In this document: positions 52,696 through 61,161 of the stretch, one piece after another
Numbering within the stretch: the stretch's first letter is position 1
Layout of the letters: every line of letters begins with the position of its first letter
NCBI GenBank assembly: GCA_033344895.1
Contig: JAWPMN010000001.1
Span: forward strand, 1,798,001-1,862,000
DNA length: 64,000 nucleotides
Direction of reading: 5' to 3'
Source: Alphaproteobacteria bacterium
Lineage (GTDB): Bacteria > Pseudomonadota > Alphaproteobacteria > UBA8366 > Aestuariispiraceae
Made by a program: the position numbers and the translations under genes
Notes under the pieces: model-generated
Seen by the model: the letters and a program-made list of their open reading frames with translations, nothing else
The model's database searches: none
What the model was told of the DNA's origin: nothing

Positions 52696-53063
52696 GTCTT
52701 GCGGTCCTCGCCCTCGGCCGGGGTTCCGGTCAGCCGCGAGACCGCGACGAAGACGACGGCACCGGCGGCGATGGCCGCGATCGTGCTGATCAGGACGGCA
52801 GCGGCCAGCGGCAGCCACTCAACCCGCAGGCGGTCGGCATGCTGTATCAGTCCGACGCTGGCCGGTACGAAGAGCAGGGAAAGATGCTTCAGCAGCCCGG
52901 ACGACGTGTCGCGAAGCCAGTCCGGCGCCTGCCTTACACTCAGAAGGCCGGCCAGCAGGAAGGCGAGGCCCAGCACCGGGCCCGGAATCGGCCAGCCGGC
53001 CAGAACCGCGACGGTTTCGCCGAGCAACTGGCAGATGAGGAAGAGGGTGAGGGCGCGCAACAT
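52692..53063 (-). CDS. lrgA: CidA/LrgA family membrane protein
   Basis: A 123-residue protein with four hydrophobic segments and the CidA/LrgA motif PIPGPVLGLAFLL (about 25-37), then LFVPASVGLIQH (about 64-75). It is the smaller partner of lrgB. The gene lies between lrgB and the chrR/rpoE pair, all on the minus strand, but 60 bases separate it from chrR's stop. Confidence 0.92.
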   Translation of the reverse strand: MLRALTLFLICQLLGETVAVLAGWPIPGPVLGLAFLLAGLLSVRQAPDWLRDTSSGLLKHLSLLFVPASVGLIQHADRLRVEWLPLAAAVLISTIAAIAAGAVVFVAVSRLTGTPAEGEDRKT

Positions 53064-53123
53064 GACCCAAGCTTACGGTGACTCCCGCCGCCGCGCGAGC
53101 CCCGCCGATCTGCGCGCCCGCCG

Positions 53124-53828
53124 TCAGACTTTCACGAACAGGTTCAGGATCGCTCCGAGAGGGCCGGTCAGGCGGATCGGGGCGTCGACGACGACCAGAC
53201 AGATGCAGTCTTCATCCGGCTCGGCCACCGGCTGGTGGCGAATCGATCCGTCGCTGATCGCCATGTCGCCGCGCGCAAACCGCCCGATTTCATCATTATA
53301 GGCGCCGCGCAGGATCAGCACGTATTCGTTGCCGGCATGGGTATGGTGCGGCACGGCCTTTCCGGCCGGAACGCGCAGCAGGAAGGCCCGCTTGGCCGGG
53401 GATGCGATCGCAATTTCCGAAGTCTGGACCCCCATTCCGACATTCTTCCAGGTCACGCCATCCAGATCGCCGCCGAGATACCGGCGGAGAACCGCCGGCA
53501 CCTGGGGATTGTCATTCGCCGGCGCGGCATCCTTCCGGACCGGCGCAGACCCTTCGGACGTGCCCTTGTCAAGGCGCGCCATGACCGCATTCAGCGCCCC
53601 CGGCGACATGCCCGCCGGCGCAACGTCATGAAGCATCGCGCCGCCCAGCGCGTCCAGGCGCGCCGCGCGCTTGCGGCATGCCGCACAATAGGTCAGATGC
53701 GTCGCCACGATCAGGCCTGTCGCTTCGTCCAGCGAACCTGCCGCGTAGTCCAACAGCATGTCATCCGAAAGGTGATGCGACGGTCCCGCCGTCCACATAT
53801 CCCCCCCCGATGTCAAAGCAGCCGTCAT
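53124..53828 (-). CDS. chrR: ChrR-type anti-sigma factor
   Basis: A 234-residue zinc anti-sigma factor. The N-terminal ASD has the His/Cys zinc set (His19 area, His44, Cys48, Cys51 in ATHLTYCAACRKR), and the C-terminal part is a cupin (about 125-225, VPHHTHAGNEYVLILRG and a later His). In Rhodobacter, ChrR holds RpoE until singlet oxygen triggers its degradation. It overlaps rpoE by 4 bases (ATGA) and ends the transcript. Confidence 0.93.
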   Translation of the reverse strand: MTAALTSGGDMWTAGPSHHLSDDMLLDYAAGSLDEATGLIVATHLTYCAACRKRAARLDALGGAMLHDVAPAGMSPGALNAVMARLDKGTSEGSAPVRKDAAPANDNPQVPAVLRRYLGGDLDGVTWKNVGMGVQTSEIAIASPAKRAFLLRVPAGKAVPHHTHAGNEYVLILRGAYNDEIGRFARGDMAISDGSIRHQPVAEPDEDCICLVVVDAPIRLTGPLGAILNLFVKV

Positions 53829-54394
53829 AGGTCAGTCTCTCCTAGCAGATTCTTCAATTTGCCCATCGCGAGGCGCAGGCGTGATTTCACGGTGCCCAGC
53901 GGAAGGCCGGTTTCCTCGGCGATCTCGCTATGAGCCTTGTCCTCATAGAAGGCCATCTGCAGCATCCGCACCTGTTCCGCCGGCAAATCCGCCATGGCGG
54001 TACGGATGGCTTCCGCAACCTGGTCTTCTTCCATCTTGTCGTCCTGCATCGGCTCGGCAGCCGGCTGCAGCAGCGGGTCGTCCGGATCGAGTTCCGGTCG
54101 GTTGTTCCGGCGGAAGGCGTCGATGCGCTTGTTCCGCGCGATCGTGAAAACCCAGGTCGCAACCGACGCCTGGGACGGATCGAAACTCGAGGCCCGGCGC
54201 CAGACCATCAACATCGCCTCTTGGGCGAATTCCTCCGCCGCGACGTCGTCCGATCCGCTGCGCATCATGTAGGCCTTGATGCGCGGCGCGAAGTATTCGA
54301 ACAGGGCGGCAAAGGCATCCCGGTCCTCGTCCTCCGCCAGACGTCGCATCATCGCTGCCAGGTCCGTGGCGTCCGGGATGACGGTGTCAGTCAT
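53825..54394 (-). CDS. rpoE: ECF sigma factor RpoE (ECF11-like)
   Basis: A 189-residue extracytoplasmic-function sigma factor paired with ChrR. Region 2 (AFAALFEYFAPRIKAYMMRSG, then EEFAQEAMLMVWRRASSFDPS, split) and region 4 (LPAEQVRMLQMAFYEDKAHSEIAEETGLPLGTVKSRLRLAM, in parts) are clear. It controls the singlet-oxygen/photooxidative response in Rhodobacter. I start at ATG 54394; a longer reading to 54505 would begin inside the predicted promoter. An intermediate ATG at 54436 is possible. Confidence 0.93.
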   Translation of the reverse strand: MTDTVIPDATDLAAMMRRLAEDEDRDAFAALFEYFAPRIKAYMMRSGSDDVAAEEFAQEAMLMVWRRASSFDPSQASVATWVFTIARNKRIDAFRRNNRPELDPDDPLLQPAAEPMQDDKMEEDQVAEAIRTAMADLPAEQVRMLQMAFYEDKAHSEIAEETGLPLGTVKSRLRLAMGKLKNLLGETDL

Positions 54395-54512
54395 CGGCGG
54401 TCGCCCGGCCCGGCGAGGGGGCGTCCTGTCGGCCATCGACAGGGCGGCGCGCGCCGCAATATGCGGGGCGGCGGAGTCGCGGACTGTCAGCACGGCCTGT
54501 TCCATGCTTGGG

Positions 54513-54540
54513 GATACGGGGCGAATTCATCGTCGGATCA
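54513..54540 (-). promoter_or_regulatory. candidate RpoE-dependent promoter of rpoE-chrR
   Basis: On the minus strand TGATCC (54540-54535) and CGTATC (54518-54513) are separated by 16 bases. TGATCC is the -35 element used by Rhodobacter RpoE and its own promoter is one of its best known targets. The predicted start near 54506 leaves a leader of about 110 bases before ATG 54394. Confidence 0.55.
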
Positions 54541-54625
54541 TTGGCAACGTCAAAAAATCGTCCTATTTCTGGGGCACGGTCCGACGCAATCCTTATCATA
54601 GTGTTCTCAGAGTGCGAGGGTGACA

Positions 54626-55165
54626 ATGGCGAATCCCATGCGTACCGCGGTGGCGAAATGGCTGGCGACGGTGCTGGTTCCGGCGACAATCGGTTTCTCG
54701 GCTACCTTGCCCGCTTCGGCGCAGGACCACAAAGATCTTGGTGTGTTCAACGACTGGCAGGCCTACAGCTATACGCAGAGCGGCGGCACTCGATGCACCA
54801 TGGCCTCTCAGCCGCAGAAGGACGAAGGCGATTACAGCAAGCGCGGCGACATCTGGGCCTTCGTGATGCACCGTCCGAAGGAGGGGGCTACCGGCGAGGT
54901 CGGGTTCCACATGGGATATCCGATCAAGGACGGCAGCACGGTCGAGGTGACGATCGGCGGCAGCAAGTTCCGCCTCTATGCCAGCGGGGAAGGCGCCTAT
55001 GCCTGGCGTGACGACGAGCCGAAGCTGATCCGTGCGATGCGCGCGGGCTCGACCATGGTCGTTGTCGGCACCTCGGCGCGCGGGACAAAGACCACTGACA
55101 CCTATTCCCTGTCCGGCTTCACGGCGGCGAATAACGCGATCAACGCGGCCTGTAACGTCAACTAG
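54626..55165 (+). CDS. invasion-associated locus B (IalB) family protein
   Basis: A 179-residue periplasmic protein: signal peptide (1-33, ending ASA) and an IalB domain (about 35-179; FNDWQAYSYTQSGGTRCTMAS, split, FVMHRP, GYPIKDGSTVEVTIGGSKF, split). Two Cys residues (about 56 and the final NACNVN) could pair. In Bartonella IalB contributes to erythrocyte invasion, but the family is widespread in free-living relatives. ATG 54626 has GAGG upstream. It is divergent from rpoE, whose promoter faces away from it, and convergent with the small gene at 55162 (4-base overlap). Confidence 0.9.
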   Translation: MANPMRTAVAKWLATVLVPATIGFSATLPASAQDHKDLGVFNDWQAYSYTQSGGTRCTMASQPQKDEGDYSKRGDIWAFVMHRPKEGATGEVGFHMGYPIKDGSTVEVTIGGSKFRLYASGEGAYAWRDDEPKLIRAMRAGSTMVVVGTSARGTKTTDTYSLSGFTAANNAINAACNVN

Positions 55166-55356
55166 CCGCCGGTCGAGAACTGCCGGTCCAGATAGTCTTC
55201 GAGATCGCGAAGGTCGTCGGGGATCGGTAGGCCCTCGGCGCGCAGGGTGTTCAGCAGTGTGTGCAGGCGCATGTGGATTTCGTGCTCATCCCCCGGATCG
55301 TTGTCGATCTGGGACAGCAGCAGCGCGATTTCTGCTTTATAGTCTTCGAAGGCCAT
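55162..55356 (-). CDS. small acidic protein of unknown function
   Basis: A 64-residue acidic protein, helical by pattern (FEDYKAEIALLLSQIDNDP and HEIHMRLHTLLNTLRAEGL), ending LEDYLDRQFSTGG. A very good ribosome site (AGGAGAAAACCT before ATG) supports a real gene. No domain known. It lies between ialB (convergent) and rlmN (divergent). Confidence 0.65.
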   Translation of the reverse strand: MAFEDYKAEIALLLSQIDNDPGDEHEIHMRLHTLLNTLRAEGLPIPDDLRDLEDYLDRQFSTGG

Positions 55357-55444
55357 AGGTTTTCTCCTCGGTTCTTGCGCCTGTTAGTTTACACGACCGG
55401 GGCAGGGGGAGTATGACCTGCCGCAAACGTGCAGGATTTCGATT

Positions 55445-56626
55445 ATGAGTGATGCAGCATCCTTGCAGGATTTCATGCCCGGCGGCCAGTTGGCGCCGGC
55501 GGTCGATGCGCGCCCGAACCTGATCGGGCTGGATCGCGATGGCCTGACGGCGCTGGTCAAGGATATGGGAGAGCCCGCCTTCCGCGCCAAGCAGCTGTAT
55601 CACTGGATCTACAATCGCGGCGCCCAGCGGTTCGAGGACATGACCAACCTGTCCAAGGCGTTCCGTGCGAAGCTGGAGGAGACCTGCCGCATCGACCGGC
55701 CGAAGGTCTCGATGCATCAGAAATCGAAGGACGGCACCGAAAAATGGCTGCTGCGCTATGAGGACGGGAACGAGGCCGAGATGGTCTTCATCCCGGAAAC
55801 GGATCGCGGCACGCTGTGCATTTCCTCCCAGGTTGGCTGTTCCCTGACCTGCGCCTTCTGCCACACCGGAACCCAGAAGCTGGTTCGGAATCTGACGCCG
55901 GGCGATATCGTCGGACAGGTGATGCTGGCGCGCGACGCGCTGGGCGACTGGGCCCAGACGGAAGAGGCCGGCCGCCGGATCAGCAATATCGTGCTGATGG
56001 GAATGGGCGAGCCGCTGTACAACACCGACAATGTCATGGCGGCGATGCGGCTGGTCTCCGACGGTGACGGCATTGCCATCGGACGGCGCAAGATCACGCT
56101 CTCGACCTCGGGGGTCGTGCCGGATATCCGCCGTGTCGGCGCGGAGCTGGGCCTGTCGTTGGCGATCTCGCTGCATGCGGTGAATGACGAGCTGCGCGAC
56201 CGGCTGGTTCCGATCAACCGGAAATACCCGATCGCCGAACTGATGGAGGCGGTGCGCGGCTATCCCGGTCTGACCACGTCGCGCCGGGTGACCTGGGAAT
56301 ATGTCATGCTGAAAGGCGTGAACGACAGCGATGCCGACGCGCGCACCCTGCTGCGCCTGATGGAGGGCATCCCGTCCAAGGTGAACCTGATTCCGTTCAA
56401 CCCCTGGCCGGGCAGTGAATTCGACTGTTCCGACCCGGCGCGGATCGAGGCCTTCCTGGCGATCCTGCACCGCGCGGGGACGGTGGCGACGATCCGCAAG
56501 ACGCGCGGTCAGGACATTCTGGCCGCCTGCGGGCAGCTGAAATCGGAAAGCGAACGGATCGGCAAGCGCGAACGGCTGCGTCTCGAGGCGCTGCGGGCAG
56601 AAAAGGAAGCCGCGGTCGGGCTCTGA
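55445..56626 (+). CDS. rlmN: dual-specificity RNA methyltransferase RlmN
   Basis: A 393-residue radical SAM enzyme that methylates C2 of A2503 in 23S rRNA and A37 of some tRNAs. The radical SAM cluster C-x3-C-x2-C is at Cys132, Cys136, Cys139 (GCSLTCAFCHTG). Other RlmN motifs are GEPAFRAKQLYHWIYNRG (42-59), GMGEPLYNTDNV, SLHAVNDELRDRLVPINRKYPI (split), VNLIPFNPWPG and the second catalytic Cys in RGQDILAACGQL (near 355). The start MSDAASLQDF has a weak ribosome site. Confidence 0.97.
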   Translation: MSDAASLQDFMPGGQLAPAVDARPNLIGLDRDGLTALVKDMGEPAFRAKQLYHWIYNRGAQRFEDMTNLSKAFRAKLEETCRIDRPKVSMHQKSKDGTEKWLLRYEDGNEAEMVFIPETDRGTLCISSQVGCSLTCAFCHTGTQKLVRNLTPGDIVGQVMLARDALGDWAQTEEAGRRISNIVLMGMGEPLYNTDNVMAAMRLVSDGDGIAIGRRKITLSTSGVVPDIRRVGAELGLSLAISLHAVNDELRDRLVPINRKYPIAELMEAVRGYPGLTTSRRVTWEYVMLKGVNDSDADARTLLRLMEGIPSKVNLIPFNPWPGSEFDCSDPARIEAFLAILHRAGTVATIRKTRGQDILAACGQLKSESERIGKRERLRLEALRAEKEAAVGL

Positions 56627-56650
56627 ACGGCACAAGGCGGGGTGGGGGGA

Positions 56651-58651
56651 ATGGCAGGCTTCAGGGCTGCGACGGGCGGCGCGATTGCGCTGCTGATCGC
56701 GCTTTTTCTCGCAACCGGCGCAGCGGCCGATCCCTTTCAGTTATCGCGGGACATGGCTGTCCAGGCGCCGATGGGGCACGCCGCCCTGCTGGAAGATCCG
56801 GATGCAATGCTGCCGGCCGAGGCCATCGTGGACGGGTCCATGGATAGCCAGTTCGTGCCGGCCGGGGATCGGTCAACCTCCATGGGGATCACCCGATCCG
56901 CCTGGTGGGTTCGGTTCGAGGCCGTCAATCGCGGCGCGGACCCTGTCGACTGGGTGATGAATTTCCCTTTTCCGCTGACCGATTATGTCGACCTTTATCA
57001 CCGGCTCGACGATGGAACGGTCCGCCACATCGCGATGGGCGACCGCCTGCCCTATGACCGGCGGCCGCTGCCGGGCGAAGGTTTCGCGGCGCCACTGACC
57101 ACCGGGCCGGGGCAAACCAGCACGCTCTATGTCCGCCTTCATCATGAACGCGGGGACGGGATCGACGTCTATTTTCAGGTGTCGTCGCCCAAGGCCTATT
57201 CGAAGAAGCAGCACGCGATCTGGATGCTGCTGGGTGTGTTTGCCGGCGGGGCCGGGCTGCTGTTCCTCTATAATGTCGTGATCTTCGCGGTTGTCCGCGA
57301 TCGGGTCTATTTCTGGTATCTGGCCTATTTCGCAGCCACACAGATGGCCTTTGCGTCGGCCTCCGGATTCGGCAACCGCTTCCTGTGGCCAGACTATCCC
57401 GGACTGGGGGAGTTCGGCGCGCCGCTGTTTGCCGCCCTGGCCTTCATGCTGGTGGTTCAGTTCAGCCGCACCTTCCTGGAGACTTGGCGTCTGACCCCGC
57501 GCTTCGACACGGTGCTGCGCCTGGTCATGGCGTATTTCGTGCTGCCGCCGGTGTTGTATCTGCTGGGGGAAGGGGCGTTGGCGGCGCAGTCGGTCATGAT
57601 CGGCGGTCTGGTCCTGACCATGCTGCCGGTCTATGGCGCGATGCTGTGGTGGCGGGGCGTGAAGTCGGCCCGCATCTTCACCCTGGCCTGGGCGGTCTGG
57701 TTCGTCTCCGTCGCGCTATTGATCGGGCGCTTCGTCGGGCTGGCCCCGACCAACGATCTGACCCTGCGCATCGCCTGGATCGGGCTGCTGGGCGAGGCGG
57801 TGCTGTTCGCGCTGGCGCTGGCCGACCGGATCCGCCTGCTGCAGCGTCAGAAGGTGGCCGCGGAACAGCAGGCACGCACCATACTGGAGCGATCCGAGGC
57901 CGAACTGAGACGCGAGGTCGAGGCGCGGACCCGTGAATTGCGGGAGACCAATGACGCGCTGGCGGAGCTGAACGGTCAGAAGGACCGCTTCTTCTCAATC
58001 ATCGCCCATGACCTGATGGGCCCGTTCAACGTCCTGATCGGCATGTCGGATCTGCTGCGCCGGAAGATCGCGACCCTGTCACGCGACCAGATTGCGGAAT
58101 ATGGCGACGACATCCACGCGGCGGCGGGGAACCTGCACAAGCTGCTGGAGAACCTGTTGTCCTGGGCGCGGTTGCAGCAGGGGGCGATGTCCTGCGATCC
58201 GCACCCCTATGCGCTGGCGGATTCGGTCGCGGATGTGACCGACCTGTTCGCCCCGGTCGCGCGTCAGAAGGGGATCGATCTGGTCACCGACCTGCCCGGA
58301 ACCCTGTCGCTGACGGCCGACCGGAAGATGATCGAGACGGTGCTGCGCAATCTGGTCAGCAACGCCCTGAAATTCTCCCGATCCGGCGATACGGTGCGGA
58401 TATCCGCGCTGCGGTCGGATGGCGAGACACGGATAGCGGTGACCGACAGCGGCATCGGGATGGATGCCGGGACGGTTGCCGAGCTGTTTTCGCTGGACCG
58501 GACCCAGTCGGTGCCGGGGACGGAGGGCGAGACCGGAACCGGTCTCGGCCTGCGTCTGTCGCGTGAGCTGGTCGAATGTCATGGCGGCCGGATCGAGGTC
58601 GACAGCGCGCCCGGGGACGGCTCCCGCTTTACCGTCGTGCTGCCGTCATAG
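56651..58651 (+). CDS. 7TMR-DISM sensor histidine kinase
   Basis: A 666-residue kinase: signal peptide (1-26), a periplasmic 7TMR-DISMED2-like domain (about 30-180), seven transmembrane helices (about 185-395), a coiled coil (about 400-440), a HisKA domain with His453 in FFSIIAHDLMGPFN, and a HATPase_c domain (NLVSNALKFS, DSGIGM, GTGLGLRLSRELVE). The DISMED2 domain is thought to bind carbohydrates or other small ligands. No response regulator is encoded next to it. ATG 56651 has GGTGGGGGGA upstream. Its 3' end overlaps cobD by 6 bases, convergently. Confidence 0.93.
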   Translation: MAGFRAATGGAIALLIALFLATGAAADPFQLSRDMAVQAPMGHAALLEDPDAMLPAEAIVDGSMDSQFVPAGDRSTSMGITRSAWWVRFEAVNRGADPVDWVMNFPFPLTDYVDLYHRLDDGTVRHIAMGDRLPYDRRPLPGEGFAAPLTTGPGQTSTLYVRLHHERGDGIDVYFQVSSPKAYSKKQHAIWMLLGVFAGGAGLLFLYNVVIFAVVRDRVYFWYLAYFAATQMAFASASGFGNRFLWPDYPGLGEFGAPLFAALAFMLVVQFSRTFLETWRLTPRFDTVLRLVMAYFVLPPVLYLLGEGALAAQSVMIGGLVLTMLPVYGAMLWWRGVKSARIFTLAWAVWFVSVALLIGRFVGLAPTNDLTLRIAWIGLLGEAVLFALALADRIRLLQRQKVAAEQQARTILERSEAELRREVEARTRELRETNDALAELNGQKDRFFSIIAHDLMGPFNVLIGMSDLLRRKIATLSRDQIAEYGDDIHAAAGNLHKLLENLLSWARLQQGAMSCDPHPYALADSVADVTDLFAPVARQKGIDLVTDLPGTLSLTADRKMIETVLRNLVSNALKFSRSGDTVRISALRSDGETRIAVTDSGIGMDAGTVAELFSLDRTQSVPGTEGETGTGLGLRLSRELVECHGGRIEVDSAPGDGSRFTVVLPS

Positions 58652-59668
58652 CAGCGTCGCCAGGCCCCCCGTCAGGGCCGCGAACCAGACCAGCAGATTG
58701 GCGACGATGTAAAGCGCGCGAGCGCGGTCGATGTCGCGCGGTTCCAGGCGGGCCGGAAATTCCTCGCCGATCCAGACGCCGACGACCTGACCGCCCGGAT
58801 AGGTCCGCGGGCCGCCCAGCGCAACTCCCAGCGCCCCGGCCAGCGCAGCCTCCGGCCAGCCGGCATTGGGTGATTTATGCTTCTTCGCCTCGCGCAGCAT
58901 TGTGCGCAGGGCCTGCAGCGGATAGGCGGTCGGCGTGAAGCAGGCGGCGAGACAGAGCAGCAGCCCGCTGATCCGGGCGGGCACCCAGTTCGCGATATCG
59001 TCCAGCCGTGCCGCGGCGAAACCGAAGGCCCGGTGACGGTCGGTCTTGTAGCCGATCATGCTGTCCAGGGTGTTGATCGCCTTGTAGGCCAGCAGGCCGG
59101 GTAGGCCGAAGACCAGATAGAAGCAGATCGGCGCGATGACGCCGTCGCTGAAATTCTCCGACAGGGATTCGATGCCGGACCGGACGACGCCATGGCGGTC
59201 CAGACTGCGCGGGTCGCGGCTGACGATATGGGCGATCTCGCGCCGTCCGCCCTCCAGCCCGTCGCTGCGCAGGGCCTTGCCGACCCGGCGGACATGATCG
59301 TGCAGGCTGCGGGCCGCCAGAAACACCCCGACGACCACGGCCTCCGCCACCCAGCCCCAGGCATGGCCCGCGAACAGGGCGGCCAGTGCCCAGCCGATCC
59401 CGGTGACGCTTCCGACGATGAACAGGACGGTGACGGCGCCGCGGATCATCCGGTCGGTTTCGGGGCGGCCCTCCCGGTTGAGGCGACGATCCAGGAACCC
59501 GATGGGCTTGCCGATCAGCACGACGGGATGGGGGACATGCCGGTAGAACCAGCGCGGATCGCCGATCACGGCGTCGAACAGGATGCCCAGTGCCAGGATC
59601 AGCGCAATCGGCAGTGTCTGGGGCATCACCCCGGACAGGGTGTCCAGGAAGGCGGCAACCTGTTCCAT
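58646..59668 (-). CDS. cobD: adenosylcobinamide-phosphate synthase
   Basis: CobD/CbiB attaches aminopropanol to adenosylcobyrate in cobalamin synthesis. The 340-residue membrane protein has FDAVIGDPRWFYRHVPHPVVLIG (split; about 31-53), ARSLHDHVRRV, SRDPRSLDRHGVVRSGIESLSENFSDGVIAP (split; about 149-180), NTLDSMIGYK (about 198-207) and SPNAGWPEAALAGALGVALGG (split). The rest of the cobalamin pathway is outside the window. Confidence 0.95.
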   Translation of the reverse strand: MEQVAAFLDTLSGVMPQTLPIALILALGILFDAVIGDPRWFYRHVPHPVVLIGKPIGFLDRRLNREGRPETDRMIRGAVTVLFIVGSVTGIGWALAALFAGHAWGWVAEAVVVGVFLAARSLHDHVRRVGKALRSDGLEGGRREIAHIVSRDPRSLDRHGVVRSGIESLSENFSDGVIAPICFYLVFGLPGLLAYKAINTLDSMIGYKTDRHRAFGFAAARLDDIANWVPARISGLLLCLAACFTPTAYPLQALRTMLREAKKHKSPNAGWPEAALAGALGVALGGPRTYPGGQVVGVWIGEEFPARLEPRDIDRARALYIVANLLVWFAALTGGLATLL

Positions 59669-59679
59669 TTTCGGGCCGT

Positions 59680-60942
59680 CTAGCGGCGCGCCGCGCGCGG
59701 AGCAGGCGCGTTCTTGGACCGGGACATCTGTTGCAGCACGGCGTCCAGATAGCGGCCCTGGAACATGGTGATACCCATGCCCTGACCGGTCCGTACCATC
59801 GCCTCGTTATCGCAGCGCGACAGGATCACGCGGCCCTTGCCGATCCGGTCGACCTGCTTCGCGATCTCCGCCCGCTGCTCCTGGCTGCCACCGGAATCGA
59901 AGACCGACCCGGCCGAAAGCTTGACCAGATCGACCTCCATGAACTGGCGGTCGACGAACCGGGTCAGTTCCGGCGAGATGCCGTCCAGACAGATGCGATA
60001 GCCCTTCTCCCGAACGAAATCGCGGGCGAACACGAAGGAGGAATAGTCGGACAGGATGTCCAGCAGCTGCAGTTCGACCACCAGCGTGCCGCGACTGCCC
60101 ATGCGCAGGCTGGAATCGAAATCCAGGAATTCCGGCGCCAGCAGCGTGCCGACATTGACGTTGATCGAGAAGGAGGAATGCAGGGTCCGGTCGTCGGCCC
60201 GGGCCAGCATCTTCAGCACGCGCCGGTCCAGCGTCTGGGTCAGATGCTGGAACAGCCAGCGGTTGGCGGCCAGGTTGACATCCGGCAGCACCGTCTTCGC
60301 CAGATCGAAGATCGAGATGAACAACTCGTTGAAGATCGGCTTGGGCGGCGACTGCTTGTGGACGACGCTGACCGCCTGGCGCCGGAACACGCTGGACAGA
60401 TCCGCGCGTTCCAGAAACTCCTCCAGCCGGCCCAGCTGTTCCGGCTTCAGCGGCCGGCGCGCATCCTCGAATGTCTCACCTGACTGTTCGGCCATCTGCT
60501 GCAGGCGTTTCTGGCGGGCGCGTTCCTCCTCGAAGACACGCTCGCACAGATCCATGAACTTCGCGTATTGGCCTTCAATGTTGTAGAGCGTCGCGAATCG
60601 GCCGTGGCCTTCATCGGAATCCGGCTCGGCCTGGGTCAGCGGATCGTCGCTGAACAGATAGCGCAGCCGCATGACCGCGTCGTCCATCTGTTGCAGGGTC
60701 GCGCCCTTGACCACGAAGATCAGGTCGTTGTTGCCCAGCAGGAAGGACTGACCCTCAAAGGTCGAGACGAAATCATCCAGCGTGTTCAGGGCGATGCGGA
60801 TATGGTGTTCGCGGCGGTTCTGGGGCTTCAGGCGCGACAGATGCACATGTACGCCGCGCCGCCCGTCGCGGTGGCGTTCCAGACGTTGTGCGTAGTCCAG
60901 CAGCAGATATTCCTGGCTGGCCATGCCCGATTGTTGCGCCAT
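59680..60942 (-). CDS. EAL-like protein without catalytic motifs
   Basis: A 420-residue soluble protein. The C-terminal part (about 185-405) has the EAL-domain scheme but not its active site: the E-x-L motif is absent, the N-x-S/N-V-N segment reads FSINVNVG, ExxE is ELQLL, DDFG is LDGIS, K-x-D is VKLSAG, and the QGY end is FQGRYLD. Between Glu- and Asp-type ligands almost none survive. The N-terminal 130 residues are a separate domain of unknown type, perhaps a degenerate sensor (EGQSFLLGNNDLIFVVKG). I infer a c-di-GMP-independent or c-di-GMP-binding regulator. Start ATG 60942; the frame stays open far upstream over maeB but that is not a gene. Confidence 0.75.
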   Translation of the reverse strand: MAQQSGMASQEYLLLDYAQRLERHRDGRRGVHVHLSRLKPQNRREHHIRIALNTLDDFVSTFEGQSFLLGNNDLIFVVKGATLQQMDDAVMRLRYLFSDDPLTQAEPDSDEGHGRFATLYNIEGQYAKFMDLCERVFEEERARQKRLQQMAEQSGETFEDARRPLKPEQLGRLEEFLERADLSSVFRRQAVSVVHKQSPPKPIFNELFISIFDLAKTVLPDVNLAANRWLFQHLTQTLDRRVLKMLARADDRTLHSSFSINVNVGTLLAPEFLDFDSSLRMGSRGTLVVELQLLDILSDYSSFVFARDFVREKGYRICLDGISPELTRFVDRQFMEVDLVKLSAGSVFDSGGSQEQRAEIAKQVDRIGKGRVILSRCDNEAMVRTGQGMGITMFQGRYLDAVLQQMSRSKNAPAPRAARR

Positions 60943-61161
60943 GTCGTACCGTTGCCTCTTCCCGCCAGCGTTCGTCTTCTCTTGTATCGTCCGATTAACC
61001 CTGTTCCGCAGGATAGGGTGCTTCAACGGCCAAGAAAAGACGGTTGCCGCAACCTTATTGGAAACACTGTCATAATCCCGTTCACATGCTAGACCTATAG
61101 TTTGCGACAACAGAACAAGGTTCGCGGGGACGGTTACCCTGAAGAACCCCGGAGGAGAAGT

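Noticed and set aside
54395-54505. Longer start for rpoE at 54505
   Set aside because: It would place the start codon at the predicted transcription start of the TGATCC promoter and add an unconserved N-terminus.
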